From the NCBI GenBank assembly GCA_903835865.1, contig CAILON010000396.1, positions 1 through 9,248 of the forward strand: 9,248 nt of DNA, read 5' to 3'. Below, piece by piece: positions 1-8,134 of the stretch. This stretch comes from an uncultured beta proteobacterium (GTDB lineage: Bacteria; Pseudomonadota; Gammaproteobacteria; Burkholderiales; Burkholderiaceae). The number at the start of each line of letters is the position of its first letter. Within the stretch, counting starts at the first letter, position 1. Below the pieces are notes generated by a model. The model did not search any database. It saw only the letters and a program-made list of their open reading frames with translations, and was not told where the DNA came from. The position numbers and the translations under genes were made by a program.

Positions 1-1129
1 ATCTTATGACCAATTGTTGGTATGGGCAGTCTTGTCGCTGGCTCTCATTGGCTTAGTGATGGTTTACTCGGCCTCTATTACTTTGGCTGATGGGCCAAAG
101 TATGCAAACTACAGCAGCAACTTCTTTTTAATTCGCCACATGATTTCCTTAGCGATCGCTCTTGGCGTGGGTATATGGGCATTCAAGATTCCAACAAAAG
201 TATGGGATCGTTATTCACCAGTGATTTTTGGATTCACTGTGCTTCTCTTAATTGCCGTGTTAATTCCCGGCGTTGGTAAGGGTGTGAATGGCGCTAAGCG
301 CTGGATTCCCTTGGGCCTCATGAATTTCCAACCCTCTGAGCTCATGAAGTTCGCAGCAATCATTTTTGCCGCTAGTTATACCGTTCAGCGTCAAGAATAT
401 CTTCACTCTTTTATGAAGGGAATGCTACCAATGGGCATTGCAGTTGCTTTGGTTGGTGGTCTCCTAATGGCTGAGCCAGACATGGGTGCTTTTGTAGTAG
501 TTGCATTAATTGCATTCGGGATTCTATTTTTAGGTGGCATCAACGCCAAGCTATTTGGCGGCTTGATCGCAGTTGGCTTAATGAGTGGCGCCACCATGAT
601 TGCTTTATCTCCTTTCCGACGCGGCCGAATGCTAGCGTTTATGGATCCATGGCAGGTGGATAACGCAGCGAACAAGGGATATCAGTTGACGCATTCCCTT
701 ATGGCGTTTGGTCGAGGGGAATGGTTTGGAACAGGCCTAGGCGGTAGTGTGGAGAAACTCCACTATCTTCCAGAGGCGCATACCGATTTCATTATGGCGG
801 TGATCGGCGAGGAGCTAGGCTTTGTTGGTGTCGTAGTCATGATCTTCCTTTTTTATTGGATCGTGCGGCGTGCATTCATGATTGGCCGCACTGCTTTGCA
901 ATTGGATCGAAGTTTTGCAGGACTTGCTGCCAAAGGAGTGGCCATTTGGATAGGCTGGCAAGCGTTTATCAATATGGGTGTGAACTTGGGATTACTGCCT
1001 ACTAAAGGTTTGACGCTTCCCTTGGTAAGTTATGGCGGCTCAGGAATCTTAATGAATGCCGTGGCGATTGCAATGCTGCTACGAATTGATTACGAGAATC
1101 GTATTTTGATGCGCGGAGGAAAGTTGTGA
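1..1129 (+). CDS. ftsW: FtsW, septal peptidoglycan glycosyltransferase (SEDS family), 5' partial
   Basis: FtsW is a polytopic inner-membrane SEDS protein that polymerises lipid II into glycan strands at the septum together with the transpeptidase FtsI. The frame is open to the window edge (Ser-Tyr-Asp-Gln precede the TTG at 14), and the family has a short cytoplasmic N-terminus before the first helix. The true start is therefore upstream, and TTG 14 is internal. The visible 375 or so residues hold the first helix ending in MVYSAS, the NGAKRWIPLG...FQPSELMKF loop, the PEAHTDFIMAVIGEELG motif and a final GLLPTKGLTLPLVSYGGSG signature. The Asp of HTDF (codon 785-787) is the conserved acidic residue considered catalytic in SEDS enzymes. 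RodA is the alternative, but the location directly before murG and the YSAS/NGAKRW style favour FtsW. The stop overlaps the murG GTG by 4 bases. Confidence 0.97.
   Translation, partial: SYDQLLVWAVLSLALIGLVMVYSASITLADGPKYANYSSNFFLIRHMISLAIALGVGIWAFKIPTKVWDRYSPVIFGFTVLLLIAVLIPGVGKGVNGAKRWIPLGLMNFQPSELMKFAAIIFAASYTVQRQEYLHSFMKGMLPMGIAVALVGGLLMAEPDMGAFVVVALIAFGILFLGGINAKLFGGLIAVGLMSGATMIALSPFRRGRMLAFMDPWQVDNAANKGYQLTHSLMAFGRGEWFGTGLGGSVEKLHYLPEAHTDFIMAVIGEELGFVGVVVMIFLFYWIVRRAFMIGRTALQLDRSFAGLAAKGVAIWIGWQAFINMGVNLGLLPTKGLTLPLVSYGGSGILMNAVAIAMLLRIDYENRILMRGGKL
1115..1120 (+). promoter_or_regulatory. Ribosome binding site of murG
   Basis: GGAGGA lies inside the last codons of ftsW, 5 bases before the GTG at 1126. 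It supports this GTG as the murG start, although it is not an ATG and overlaps the ftsW stop (GTGA). Confidence 0.85.
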
Positions 1130-2199
1130 CGAGACCCTCTATTTTGGTGATGGCTGGTGGTACTGGAGGACATATCTTCCCAGGCCTTGCTGTCGCCGAA
1201 TATTTACGGATCTGCGGTTGGAATGTGTCATGGTTGGGCAACCAAAATGGCATGGAGTACCGTCTTGTGAAATCCTGTGATTTTCCATTTGAGGCGGTTG
1301 ATTTTGGTGGATTACGTGGCAAGGGGCTCAAAGCCAAACTCATGTTGCCAATTAATTTAATGCGCGCCTCTTTCCAGAGTTGGAAAATTATGCGTCGCCT
1401 CAAACCAAGTGTGGTGTTGGGTATGGGCGGGTACATTACTTTCCCTGGTGGTTTAGTAACAAAGCTATTAAAGCGCCCATTGGTTTTGCACGAATCGAAT
1501 TCAGTTGCGGGTAGTGCAAATCGTGCTCTCGCCAAAATTGCGATGCGGGTATTAACTGGGTTTCCAAACACGATGCAATCTGCAGAGTGGGTAGGCAATC
1601 CCATTCGTGAAGAGTTTGATCATGTACCGGCACCTGCTTTGCGTTACGAGCAGCGCCAAGGTCCTTTATCCATTCTGGTGGTGGGCGGTAGCCTGGGTGC
1701 TACGGCTTTAAATGAACATATCCCTGCCGCCTTGGCTTTGATTGCGCAGGAAGAGAGACCTACGGTCATTCATCAAGCTGGCGATAAGCATCTAGCGGAT
1801 TTAGAAAAGCGCTATGCACAGCTAGGTGTTAGGGCTGACATTCGCCCGTTCATTGACGATATGCCATCAGCCTATGCGCAGGCAGATTTAGTCATTTGTC
1901 GTTCTGGTGCAATGACGGTTTCTGAATTAGCTGCTTGCGGAGTTGCCTCTTGTTTGATTCCGTTCCCTCATGCAATTGATGACCATCAAACCGCTAATGC
2001 AAAATTTTTGTCTGACGCAGATGCTGCAATTTTATTACCCCAACAATATCTAAACCCTCAAGATCTCGCTTTGATGATTCAAAACTTAAATCGTACAGAT
2101 CTCAAGGAAATGGCATTGCGTGCGCATGCTTTATCTAAGCCACAGGCAACTCAGCGGGTGGCTGAGGTGTGTGCCAATTGCGCGGGGGTAGGCATATGA
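1126..2199 (+). CDS. murG: MurG, UDP-GlcNAc:lipid I N-acetylglucosaminyltransferase
   Basis: MurG is a peripheral enzyme on the cytoplasmic face of the inner membrane (GT-B fold, family GT28). It transfers GlcNAc from UDP-GlcNAc to lipid I, giving lipid II. The 357 residues match the usual length (E. coli 355). The N-terminal domain shows GGTGGH at residues 11-16 (acceptor-side glycine loop and conserved His), GLRGKG near 63 and GMGGY near 99. The C-terminal donor-binding domain shows [23 protein letters not shown] and [14 protein letters not shown], which contain the UDP-GlcNAc contacts. The start is GTG 1126, supported by GGAGGA. One oddity is that the usual HEQN motif reads HESN at residues 122-125. 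The gene overlaps ftsW by 4 bases (GTGA) and murC by 4 bases (ATGA). Confidence 0.98.
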   Translation: MTRPSILVMAGGTGGHIFPGLAVAEYLRICGWNVSWLGNQNGMEYRLVKSCDFPFEAVDFGGLRGKGLKAKLMLPINLMRASFQSWKIMRRLKPSVVLGMGGYITFPGGLVTKLLKRPLVLHESNSVAGSANRALAKIAMRVLTGFPNTMQSAEWVGNPIREEFDHVPAPALRYEQRQGPLSILVVGGSLGATALNEHIPAALALIAQEERPTVIHQAGDKHLADLEKRYAQLGVRADIRPFIDDMPSAYAQADLVICRSGAMTVSELAACGVASCLIPFPHAIDDHQTANAKFLSDADAAILLPQQYLNPQDLALMIQNLNRTDLKEMALRAHALSKPQATQRVAEVCANCAGVGI

Positions 2200-3632
2200 A
2201 GCATATCGTTCAGCAAATTCATTTTGTGGGTATTGGCGGCGCAGGCATGAGTGGTATCGCTGAGGTCTTGTTGAATTTGGGTTACCAAGTGTCTGGCTCA
2301 GATTTGGCTGAAAGCACAACGACTAAACGCCTTCGTGAATTAGGTGCCCTCATTCATATTGGGCACGATCCTAAAAATGTGGGTACAGCAGAAGCGGTAG
2401 TGATTTCAACTGCAGTTACTGGCAATAATCCGGAAGTATTGGCTGCGCGCGCAGCCAAGATTCCAGTGATTCAGCGGGCGGTCATGCTGGGTGAGTTGAT
2501 GCGTCTTAAGCAGGGCATTGCAATAGCCGGAACACATGGTAAGACCACCACTACCAGCTTAGTCGCTTCAGTATTGGCTGAAGGCGGCTTGGATCCAACC
2601 TTTGTGATTGGTGGCAAGCTAAATTCTGCTGGTGCCAACGCACGCTTAGGGCAAGGGGATTTCATTGTGGTGGAAGCAGATGAGTCTGATGCCTCATTCT
2701 TGCAGCTCTTCCCAGCGATGGAAGTAGTAACGAATATTGACGCTGATCACATGGATACCTATCAGCACGATATGGCTAGATTAAAACAGGCATTTGTGCA
2801 ATTTATACAACGTATGCCTTTTTATGGTGTAGCGGTGCTTTGTATTGATGATGCCAATGTACGCGACATCATCCCATTTGTTTCACAACCTGTTTTGCGC
2901 TACGGCTTATCTGCGGATGCTGATATCCGCGCAAGCAATGTTCGCGCTGATGGAACACAAATGCATTTCACTGTAGAACGTCGCACAGTGCGTCGCCATG
3001 GTAATAAGCCAGGCCCATTAAATATCACGCTCAATTTACCTGGTTTGCATAACGTCCAAAATGCTTTAGCTGCAATCGGTATCGCCACTGAATTGGGTGT
3101 TGGGGATGAGGCTATTCAAAAAGCCTTATCTCAGTTTGGCGGAGTGGGACGGCGCTTTCAGCGCCATGGGGATGTTGCTTTACGCTCAGGTGGTAGCTTT
3201 ACCCTAATCGATGACTATGGCCATCACCCTGTGGAGATGGCTGCGACTTTAGCCGCAGCACGCGGGGCTTTCCCAAATCGCCGTTTGGTTTTAGCTTTCC
3301 AGCCACATCGCTTTACCAGAACACGTGATTGTTTTGGTGAGTTTGTACAAGTACTTAGAAATTTTGATGCTTTGGTTTTAACCGAGGTCTATCCCGCTGG
3401 TGAAGCAAAAATTCCTGGTGCAGATGGCAAGAGTTTGATGAAGGCGGCGCTTGTAGAAGACAAACAGTCCAAAGCATTACTTGATTCAGGCGCTGTGATG
3501 TTTGCTGGAAACGTTGCTGAGATGCCAGAAAAGTTAAGTCAAGTATTAAAAGATGGAGATGTATTGATTACGATGGGCGCAGGTTCAATTTCAAGTTTGC
3601 CTTACACCTTGGTGGAGGCAAAAAATGTCTAA
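2196..3632 (+). CDS. murC: MurC, UDP-N-acetylmuramate--L-alanine ligase
   Basis: MurC is a cytoplasmic ATP-dependent Mur ligase that adds L-Ala to UDP-MurNAc, the first amino acid of the stem peptide. The 478 residues are close to the E. coli length (491). Domain 1 carries [16 protein letters not shown] at the N-terminus, where UDP-MurNAc binds. The central ATPase domain has the P-loop GTHGKTTTT from residue 112, EADESD at 160-165 and NIDADHMD at 180-187. [12 protein letters not shown] leads into the rest of the protein, with [10 protein letters not shown] at 316-325. The C-terminal domain shows DDYGHHP at 339-345 and FQPHRFTRT. An upstream in-frame GTG at 2169 would add nine residues, but ATG 2196 begins exactly at the conserved N-terminus and overlaps the murG stop as ATGA. 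The Shine-Dalgarno is weak (a G run at 2184-2188), so translation is probably coupled to murG. Confidence 0.98.
   Translation: MKHIVQQIHFVGIGGAGMSGIAEVLLNLGYQVSGSDLAESTTTKRLRELGALIHIGHDPKNVGTAEAVVISTAVTGNNPEVLAARAAKIPVIQRAVMLGELMRLKQGIAIAGTHGKTTTTSLVASVLAEGGLDPTFVIGGKLNSAGANARLGQGDFIVVEADESDASFLQLFPAMEVVTNIDADHMDTYQHDMARLKQAFVQFIQRMPFYGVAVLCIDDANVRDIIPFVSQPVLRYGLSADADIRASNVRADGTQMHFTVERRTVRRHGNKPGPLNITLNLPGLHNVQNALAAIGIATELGVGDEAIQKALSQFGGVGRRFQRHGDVALRSGGSFTLIDDYGHHPVEMAATLAAARGAFPNRRLVLAFQPHRFTRTRDCFGEFVQVLRNFDALVLTEVYPAGEAKIPGADGKSLMKAALVEDKQSKALLDSGAVMFAGNVAEMPEKLSQVLKDGDVLITMGAGSISSLPYTLVEAKNV
3614..3618 (+). promoter_or_regulatory. Ribosome binding site of ddlB
   Basis: GGAGG within the last codons of murC sits 6 bases before ATG 3625. 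It supports the long N-terminus of Ddl over later in-frame starts. Confidence 0.8.
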
Positions 3633-4629
3633 ACAGTTGATGGATTGGGGTCAGCGCGTTCAGGCGCAGCTGTCAGGTTTAGATGTGAAATCTTTGGGTC
3701 GGGTGGGAGTCCTTTTGGGTGGTCGCTCAGGTGAGCGCGAAATTTCACTCATGTCAGGCACTGGAGTTCTAGAGGCGCTCTTGGCTAAGGGTGTGGATGC
3801 GCATCCTTTTGATACTGGATTGCGTTGTCCTACTGAGTTGGCTGGCGAAAAATTTGATCGGGTATTTATTTCATTGCATGGACGATATGGCGAAGATGGA
3901 ACTATCCAGGGCCTATTGGAACTTTTGAACTTGCCTTATACAGGTAGTGCTGTCTTAGCCTCAGCATTATCAATCGACAAAATCGCCACTAAACAAATTT
4001 GGTTGAGCAATGGTTTATCGACTCCTGAGTTTGAAGAGCTAACAGCTGCGAGCGATTGGAATGCTGTAGTCAAAAAATTAGGCCTGCCGCTCATTGTGAA
4101 GCCTGCACATGAAGGCTCATCGCTTGGCTTAACTAAAGTGAAATCGGTGGAGGAGTTGCCAGCCGCCTATCAATTGGCAGCGGGGCTAGATAAGAAAGTG
4201 ATTGCTGAGACCTGCATCATTGGAGATGAATTAACTTGCCCACTGGTAGGTCAAGGTAATACGGCAGAGGCTTTGCCAGTGATTAAGATTATTCCGCCTC
4301 AAGCCAATTACGATTTTCATAATAAGTACTTCTCAGATGAGACTCAGTATCTTTGCCCTACAGGGCTTGCCCCTGAGGTGAATGAACGAGTGCAAGAACT
4401 TGCATTAGCTGCGTACAAAGCGCTTGGTTGTCGCACATGGGGTCGTGCAGATGTCATGCTCGATCAAAAAACAGGCAAACCTTATCTGCTGGAGATGAAT
4501 ACCTCTCCTGGCATGACATCACACTCATTAGTGCCGATGGCTGCAAAGGCTGCTGGAGTTGACTATGCCGATTTGGTGCTTTGGTTATTAAGTCAAACAT
4601 TGCAAGAAAAAGAGGGCGCCACTGCATGA
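3625..4629 (+). CDS. ddlB: D-alanine--D-alanine ligase (DdlB type)
   Basis: This cytoplasmic ATP-grasp enzyme joins two D-Ala to make the dipeptide that MurF adds to the peptidoglycan precursor. Motifs in order are [14 protein letters not shown] near residues 31-44, [10 protein letters not shown] from 84, the glycine-rich [10 protein letters not shown] at 159-168, KYFSDETQY from 234, and [17 protein letters not shown] from 288. The expected metal ligands are present as D276, E290 and N292. Tyr at position 235 in the omega loop is the residue expected of a D-Ala-D-Ala rather than a D-Ala-D-Lac (Van-type) ligase. At 334 residues it is longer than E. coli DdlB (306), mostly because about 20 residues precede the first beta strand (RVGVLLGG). 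The start is supported by GGAGG at 3614. It overlaps murC by 8 bases and ftsQ by 4. Confidence 0.97.
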   Translation: MSKQLMDWGQRVQAQLSGLDVKSLGRVGVLLGGRSGEREISLMSGTGVLEALLAKGVDAHPFDTGLRCPTELAGEKFDRVFISLHGRYGEDGTIQGLLELLNLPYTGSAVLASALSIDKIATKQIWLSNGLSTPEFEELTAASDWNAVVKKLGLPLIVKPAHEGSSLGLTKVKSVEELPAAYQLAAGLDKKVIAETCIIGDELTCPLVGQGNTAEALPVIKIIPPQANYDFHNKYFSDETQYLCPTGLAPEVNERVQELALAAYKALGCRTWGRADVMLDQKTGKPYLLEMNTSPGMTSHSLVPMAAKAAGVDYADLVLWLLSQTLQEKEGATA

Positions 4630-5483
4630 ATAATTTCATGGACCGATTCGGCGAAATATTCTCTATGCTGATGTCTCCGCTTTGGAATCATCCAGAACGG
4701 ATGCAAAAGGCCAGTCGTTTCTTGATGCGTTGTTTCGCAGTCATGCTAGTGATTGGTGTGTTGGTATGGCTCAGTCAACGCCCTGTCTTTGAGTTAAAAC
4801 AAATTCAAATTGAACCTGTTGCCGGTCAAATACTCAAACATATTAGTAAACCCATTGTGAAGCAGCAGGTTCTTGAAACCGTACAGGGAAATTTCTTTAG
4901 CGTTCGCTTAGAAGATGTCAAGCGTGGTTTTGAAAGCATGCCATGGGTTCGTCATGCCAATGTTCGCCGCGTTTGGCCAAATGGCTTAGTGGTCAGCATT
5001 GAAGAGCAAAAGCCATTTGGAACATGGGGTGGCGTAGATAGTCACACTCTGATGAATACCCACGGTGAACTCTTTGCTGGGCGCGTATCAGAGGTTAGTG
5101 ATGATGTGCGCCTCATCGATTTTTATGGCCCAAGTGATGCAGGCAAAGAAGTGATGAGTCTTTATGACAAAGCCACAACATGGTTTAAGCCATGGGATGT
5201 TGAAGTCAGAAGCTTAGCGCTCACTGAACGTTATGCCTGGCATGTCAAGTTATCGAACGGTATGAAAGTCGAATTTGGGCGTGACGAAGAAAGCTCAGAT
5301 AAGAACTTGACTGAAGAACGGGTTGCGCGCTTGTTTAAGTATTGGCCACAAGTTCAAGAGAGGTGGGCGAATCGCGTGGATGCAGTGGACTTACGGTACG
5401 CCAATGGATTTGCAGTGCATTTAGCATCTGTAAGTGTGAAAAAAAATGATGTAGATGGCAAAAAAAGTGAGCAGAAGCAATGA
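4626..5483 (+). CDS. ftsQ: FtsQ, cell division protein (divisome scaffold with POTRA domain)
   Basis: FtsQ is a bitopic inner-membrane protein that links the cytoplasmic ring to periplasmic divisome proteins through FtsB and FtsL. The 285 residues comprise a cytoplasmic tail (1-35), one membrane helix (about 36-50, preceded by Lys/Arg), a POTRA domain from about 54 ([10 protein letters not shown]) to about 130, and a beta domain ending around [12 protein letters not shown]. The stretch at 105-130 ([16 protein letters not shown] then VSIEEQKP) is the family signature. The C-terminus is a short charged Lys-rich tail. The start is ATG 4626, overlapping the ddlB stop as ATGA, with AGAGG at 4611-4615 ten bases upstream. 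An in-frame GTG/ATG-type extension back to 4581 would lie inside ddlB and lacks support. ftsA begins 9 bases after the stop. Confidence 0.95.
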   Translation: MNNFMDRFGEIFSMLMSPLWNHPERMQKASRFLMRCFAVMLVIGVLVWLSQRPVFELKQIQIEPVAGQILKHISKPIVKQQVLETVQGNFFSVRLEDVKRGFESMPWVRHANVRRVWPNGLVVSIEEQKPFGTWGGVDSHTLMNTHGELFAGRVSEVSDDVRLIDFYGPSDAGKEVMSLYDKATTWFKPWDVEVRSLALTERYAWHVKLSNGMKVEFGRDEESSDKNLTEERVARLFKYWPQVQERWANRVDAVDLRYANGFAVHLASVSVKKNDVDGKKSEQKQ

Positions 5484-5487
5484 GGAA
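5482..5487 (+). promoter_or_regulatory. Ribosome binding site of ftsA
   Basis: GAGGAA overlaps the ftsQ TGA stop and sits 5 bases before ATG 5493. Ribosomes terminating on ftsQ would cover it, which fits coupled translation. Confidence 0.75.
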
Positions 5488-5492
5488 TTGGA

Positions 5493-6722
5493 ATGAGTAA
5501 AGACAATCGCGATCTATTGGTGGGTTTAGATATTGGCACCTCCAAGGTGGTTGCCTTGGTAGCTGAATTGGCTCCTGATGGACAATTTAACGTGGTGGGC
5601 GTTGGCCAAACTGCGTCTAAGGGCTTGAAGAAGGGCGTGGTTGTCAATATTGAAGCAACCGTTCAGTCTATTCAGAAGGCGCTAGAAGAGGCTGAGGTGA
5701 TGGCTGATCGTCAAATCGTTCAGGTCTTTACTGGCATTGCTGGTAACCATATTGTGAGCTTTAACTCTAGCGGCATGGTTGCGATTCGCGATAAAGAAGT
5801 TGGTCAAGGCGATGTAGAACGCGTGCTTGAAACTGCTAAAGCAATCAATATTCCAACGGACCAACAGATTTTGCATATTCTTGTTCAAGAATTCATCATC
5901 GATGGTCAAGAAGATGTGCGTGAGCCAATTGGAATGAGCGGTCTTCGCTTAGAAGTGAAGGTGCACATTGTTACGGGCGCTGTGAGCGCTGCGCAAAATA
6001 TTGTGAAGTGTGTTCGACGCTGTGGTTTGGAGGTAAATGATTTAATTCTGCAGCCTTTAGCTTCTAGCTTGGCAGTTTTAACGGATGACGAGAAAGAGCT
6101 TGGCGTTGTTTTGGTTGATATTGGCGGCGGTACAACTGATATTGCGATTTATTGCCAAGGATCTATTCGTCATACAGCAGTGATTCCGATTGCGGGCGAT
6201 CAAATTACCAATGACATTGCAATGGCATTGCGTACCCCAACCATTGAAGCTGAAGATTTGAAGATTGCACACGGCATAGCCCGTCAAGAGATGGCTGATC
6301 CTACGGCGATGATTGATGTTCCTGGCGTAGGTGATCGAGAGCCTCGTCCAATGTCTAAGCAAGCTCTGGCTGCAGTGATTGAACCGCGCGTTGAAGAGTT
6401 ATTCACTTTAGTGAGAGGCGTTGTTCGTGACTCTGGCTACGAGGATATGGTCTCTTCAGGGATTGTTCTTACCGGAGGCACTTCATTGATGCCTGGAATG
6501 GTGGAGCTTGCTGAGCAAGTGTTCTTACGTCCTGCTCGCATTGGTACTCCTGAATATCGCGGTCATTTACATGAAGTGTTACGTAGTCCCAGATATGCCA
6601 CCAGCATTGGTTTGTTGATGGAAGGCCAAGCGCAGTTATTGCGCGGTCGTCGTGTTTCTCAATCAGGCGCGCTACAAGGTGTTCTCTCGCGCATGAAGGA
6701 ATGGTTTGCAGGAAATTTTTAA
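5493..6722 (+). CDS. ftsA: FtsA, actin-like membrane tether of the Z ring
   Basis: FtsA is an actin-fold ATPase that binds the FtsZ C-terminal peptide, anchors the ring to the inner membrane and recruits later division proteins. The 409 residues are close to the usual length (E. coli 420). Phosphate 1 is VGLDIGTSKV at 10-19. The FtsA-specific SHS2/1C subdomain follows, running through VQVFTGIAGNHI and HILVQEFIIDGQ. Phosphate 2 is DIGGGTTD at 209-216, and the adenosine motif is VLTGGTSLMPG around 325-335. The last 14 residues (GVLSRMKEWFAGNF) form a short amphipathic helix, the membrane-targeting sequence expected at this end. These features separate it from MreB and DnaK-type relatives. It is 9 bases after ftsQ and 49 bases before ftsZ. 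Confidence 0.98.
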   Translation: MSKDNRDLLVGLDIGTSKVVALVAELAPDGQFNVVGVGQTASKGLKKGVVVNIEATVQSIQKALEEAEVMADRQIVQVFTGIAGNHIVSFNSSGMVAIRDKEVGQGDVERVLETAKAINIPTDQQILHILVQEFIIDGQEDVREPIGMSGLRLEVKVHIVTGAVSAAQNIVKCVRRCGLEVNDLILQPLASSLAVLTDDEKELGVVLVDIGGGTTDIAIYCQGSIRHTAVIPIAGDQITNDIAMALRTPTIEAEDLKIAHGIARQEMADPTAMIDVPGVGDREPRPMSKQALAAVIEPRVEELFTLVRGVVRDSGYEDMVSSGIVLTGGTSLMPGMVELAEQVFLRPARIGTPEYRGHLHEVLRSPRYATSIGLLMEGQAQLLRGRRVSQSGALQGVLSRMKEWFAGNF

Positions 6723-6771
6723 GTTTTTTTCGTCGTCGTCAATGTAGTAAGTTAATTACCTAGGAGGGTAT
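6723..6771 (+). promoter_or_regulatory. ftsZ leader (ftsA-ftsZ gap)
   Basis: This is the only gap above 10 bases before ftsZ. It contains seven T (6724-6730), a CGT triplet run (6731-6740), a trivial GTAA/TTAC inverted repeat (6747-6759), and the Shine-Dalgarno. No convincing -35/-10 pair is visible, and there is no GC-rich stem before the T run, so I do not call a promoter or terminator. Confidence 0.5.
6761..6767 (+). promoter_or_regulatory. Ribosome binding site of ftsZ
   Basis: TAGGAGG is the longest match to the 16S anti-Shine-Dalgarno in this window and ends 4 bases before ATG 6772. It selects ATG 6772 over the in-frame ATG at 6784. It is consistent with FtsZ being made in excess of FtsA and FtsQ. 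Confidence 0.9.
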
Positions 6772-8103
6772 ATGGAATTTGAAATGTTAGATCAAGATAC
6801 TGCTGGCAAAACCATTATTAAAGTGGTTGGAGTCGGTGGCGCTGGCGGTAATGCCGTACAGCATATGATCCGTCGCGGAGTGAGTGGCGTAGAGTTCATT
6901 TGCATGAACACCGATGCAGGCGCTTTACAGCGTTCTGAAGCATCTGTGAATTTGCAACTGGGCTCTAGCGGTTTGGGCGCCGGTGCTAAACCTGAAATTG
7001 GTGCTTCATCAGCAATTGAGGCGCGCGAGCGTATTGCAGATGCATTGCAAGGTGCTCATATGGTATTTATCACCGCGGGTATGGGTGGTGGTACCGGAAC
7101 TGGGGCAGCTCCTATCGTGGCGCAAGTAGCCAAAGAAATGGGCATCCTGACTGTAGGCGTGATTAGCAAGCCGTTTGATTTCGAGGGCGTCAAGCGCTTG
7201 AAGGTTGCTGAGAACGGTGCTGCCGAGCTCGAGTCTTATGTAGACTCATTAATTGTCGTGCTCAATGAAAAGTTGTTTGAAGTGATGGGCGAAGATGCTG
7301 AGTTTGATAAAGCATTTGCTTGCGCCGATGACGTCTTACACAACGCCGTTTCTGGAATTGCAGAAATCATCAATGTTCAAGGTTTAATTAACGTTGACTT
7401 TGAAGATGTGAAAACAGTGATGGGTGAGCAAGGTAAAGCCATGATGGGTACTGCAACCGTTTCAGGTATGGATCGTGCACGCTTAGCTGCAGAAGCTGCC
7501 GTGGCTTCACCATTACTTGAAGGCGTTGATTTGTCTGGTGCACGTGGCGTCTTAGTCAATATCACTGCTAGCCGTTCATTGAAGTTATCTGAAACTCGTG
7601 AAGTGATGGCTGCTATCCGTGGCTATGCTGCTGATGATGCAACTGTAATCTTCGGTACCGTATATGACGATAGTTTGGGCGATGCCTTGCGTGTGACTGT
7701 AGTTGCTACTGGATTGAATAATCCACAAGCCCGTCAAGCCCATCAACCAGAAGTAGTGTGGAGACAGGCTACAGGTACGCATGACGCAATGCCAACCATG
7801 GCCGACCTCAATAGTTTTGCTCCTGCCAGCACTTCTGCTGCTATGAGCAAAGTTGGAATGGACTCTGTCTTGGGTGCAAGCGCTGCAATGGCTGGAGGTT
7901 TATCTTCCTTGCCTACCCAATCTGCTGCTGCCGGTAGCGTTGATTACAGCCAATATGATTTGCCGCGGGTTTTCCGTAGCTCGCGTGAGGCAACTCCAGC
8001 CCCGACTTTGGGCGCTGATAGTTCTCCTCAGGCAAAGACCATGTTGGATAAGGGGGCTGATTACTATGAGATTCCAGCCTTTTTACGTAAGCAAGCAGAT
8101 TAA
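6772..8103 (+). CDS. ftsZ: FtsZ, tubulin-like cell division GTPase
   Basis: FtsZ polymerises with GTP at mid-cell to form the Z ring that organises septum synthesis. The 443 residues contain KVVGVGGAGGNAV near 17-29, NTDAGAL near 45-51, the tubulin signature GGGTGTG at 105-111, and the T7 loop NVDFEDV with D209 and D212, the residues that complete the active site of the next subunit. The globular part ends near residue 320. A roughly 110-residue Ala/Ser-rich linker follows, then the C-terminal peptide YYEIPAFLRKQAD (431-443), which binds FtsA and other partners. VVLNEKL replaces the enterobacterial IPNDKL, a form I associate with betaproteobacteria. The linker holds a second, similar motif at 394-404 (QYDLPRVFRSS). 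The start at 6772 is fixed by TAGGAGG. Confidence 0.99.
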   Translation: MEFEMLDQDTAGKTIIKVVGVGGAGGNAVQHMIRRGVSGVEFICMNTDAGALQRSEASVNLQLGSSGLGAGAKPEIGASSAIEARERIADALQGAHMVFITAGMGGGTGTGAAPIVAQVAKEMGILTVGVISKPFDFEGVKRLKVAENGAAELESYVDSLIVVLNEKLFEVMGEDAEFDKAFACADDVLHNAVSGIAEIINVQGLINVDFEDVKTVMGEQGKAMMGTATVSGMDRARLAAEAAVASPLLEGVDLSGARGVLVNITASRSLKLSETREVMAAIRGYAADDATVIFGTVYDDSLGDALRVTVVATGLNNPQARQAHQPEVVWRQATGTHDAMPTMADLNSFAPASTSAAMSKVGMDSVLGASAAMAGGLSSLPTQSAAAGSVDYSQYDLPRVFRSSREATPAPTLGADSSPQAKTMLDKGADYYEIPAFLRKQAD

Positions 8104-8134
8104 TTGACTGCTCAATACAATAGATAGCTGCAAA

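Noticed and set aside
4559..4590. Promoter-like TTGACT in the 3' end of ddlB, where ftsQAZ promoters occur in E. coli.
   Set aside because: No acceptable -10 lies 16-18 bases downstream; TTGACT alone is expected by chance.
5481..5495. ftsQ and ftsA are in the same frame, separated only by TGA and three codons, suggesting a read-through fusion.
   Set aside because: FtsQ ends in the periplasm and FtsA is cytoplasmic, so a fusion makes no topological sense, and a clear ribosome site serves ftsA.
6667..6730. Intrinsic terminator at the end of ftsA (GCGCG/CGCGC stem followed by T runs).
   Set aside because: The stem is only 5 pairs with a 16-base loop, and the T run begins about 30 bases after it, so the geometry is wrong.
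7853..8107. An 84-codon open frame on the + strand inside ftsZ, and several long open frames on the - strand (for example 1002-1604 inside ftsW/murG).
   Set aside because: They lie within strongly conserved genes in other frames, and their translations resemble no protein family; they are shadows.
8124..8134. OxyR-like or LexA-like operator near ATAGATAGCTG upstream of the peroxiredoxin.
   Set aside because: Only a fragment matches; the required symmetric half-sites are absent.
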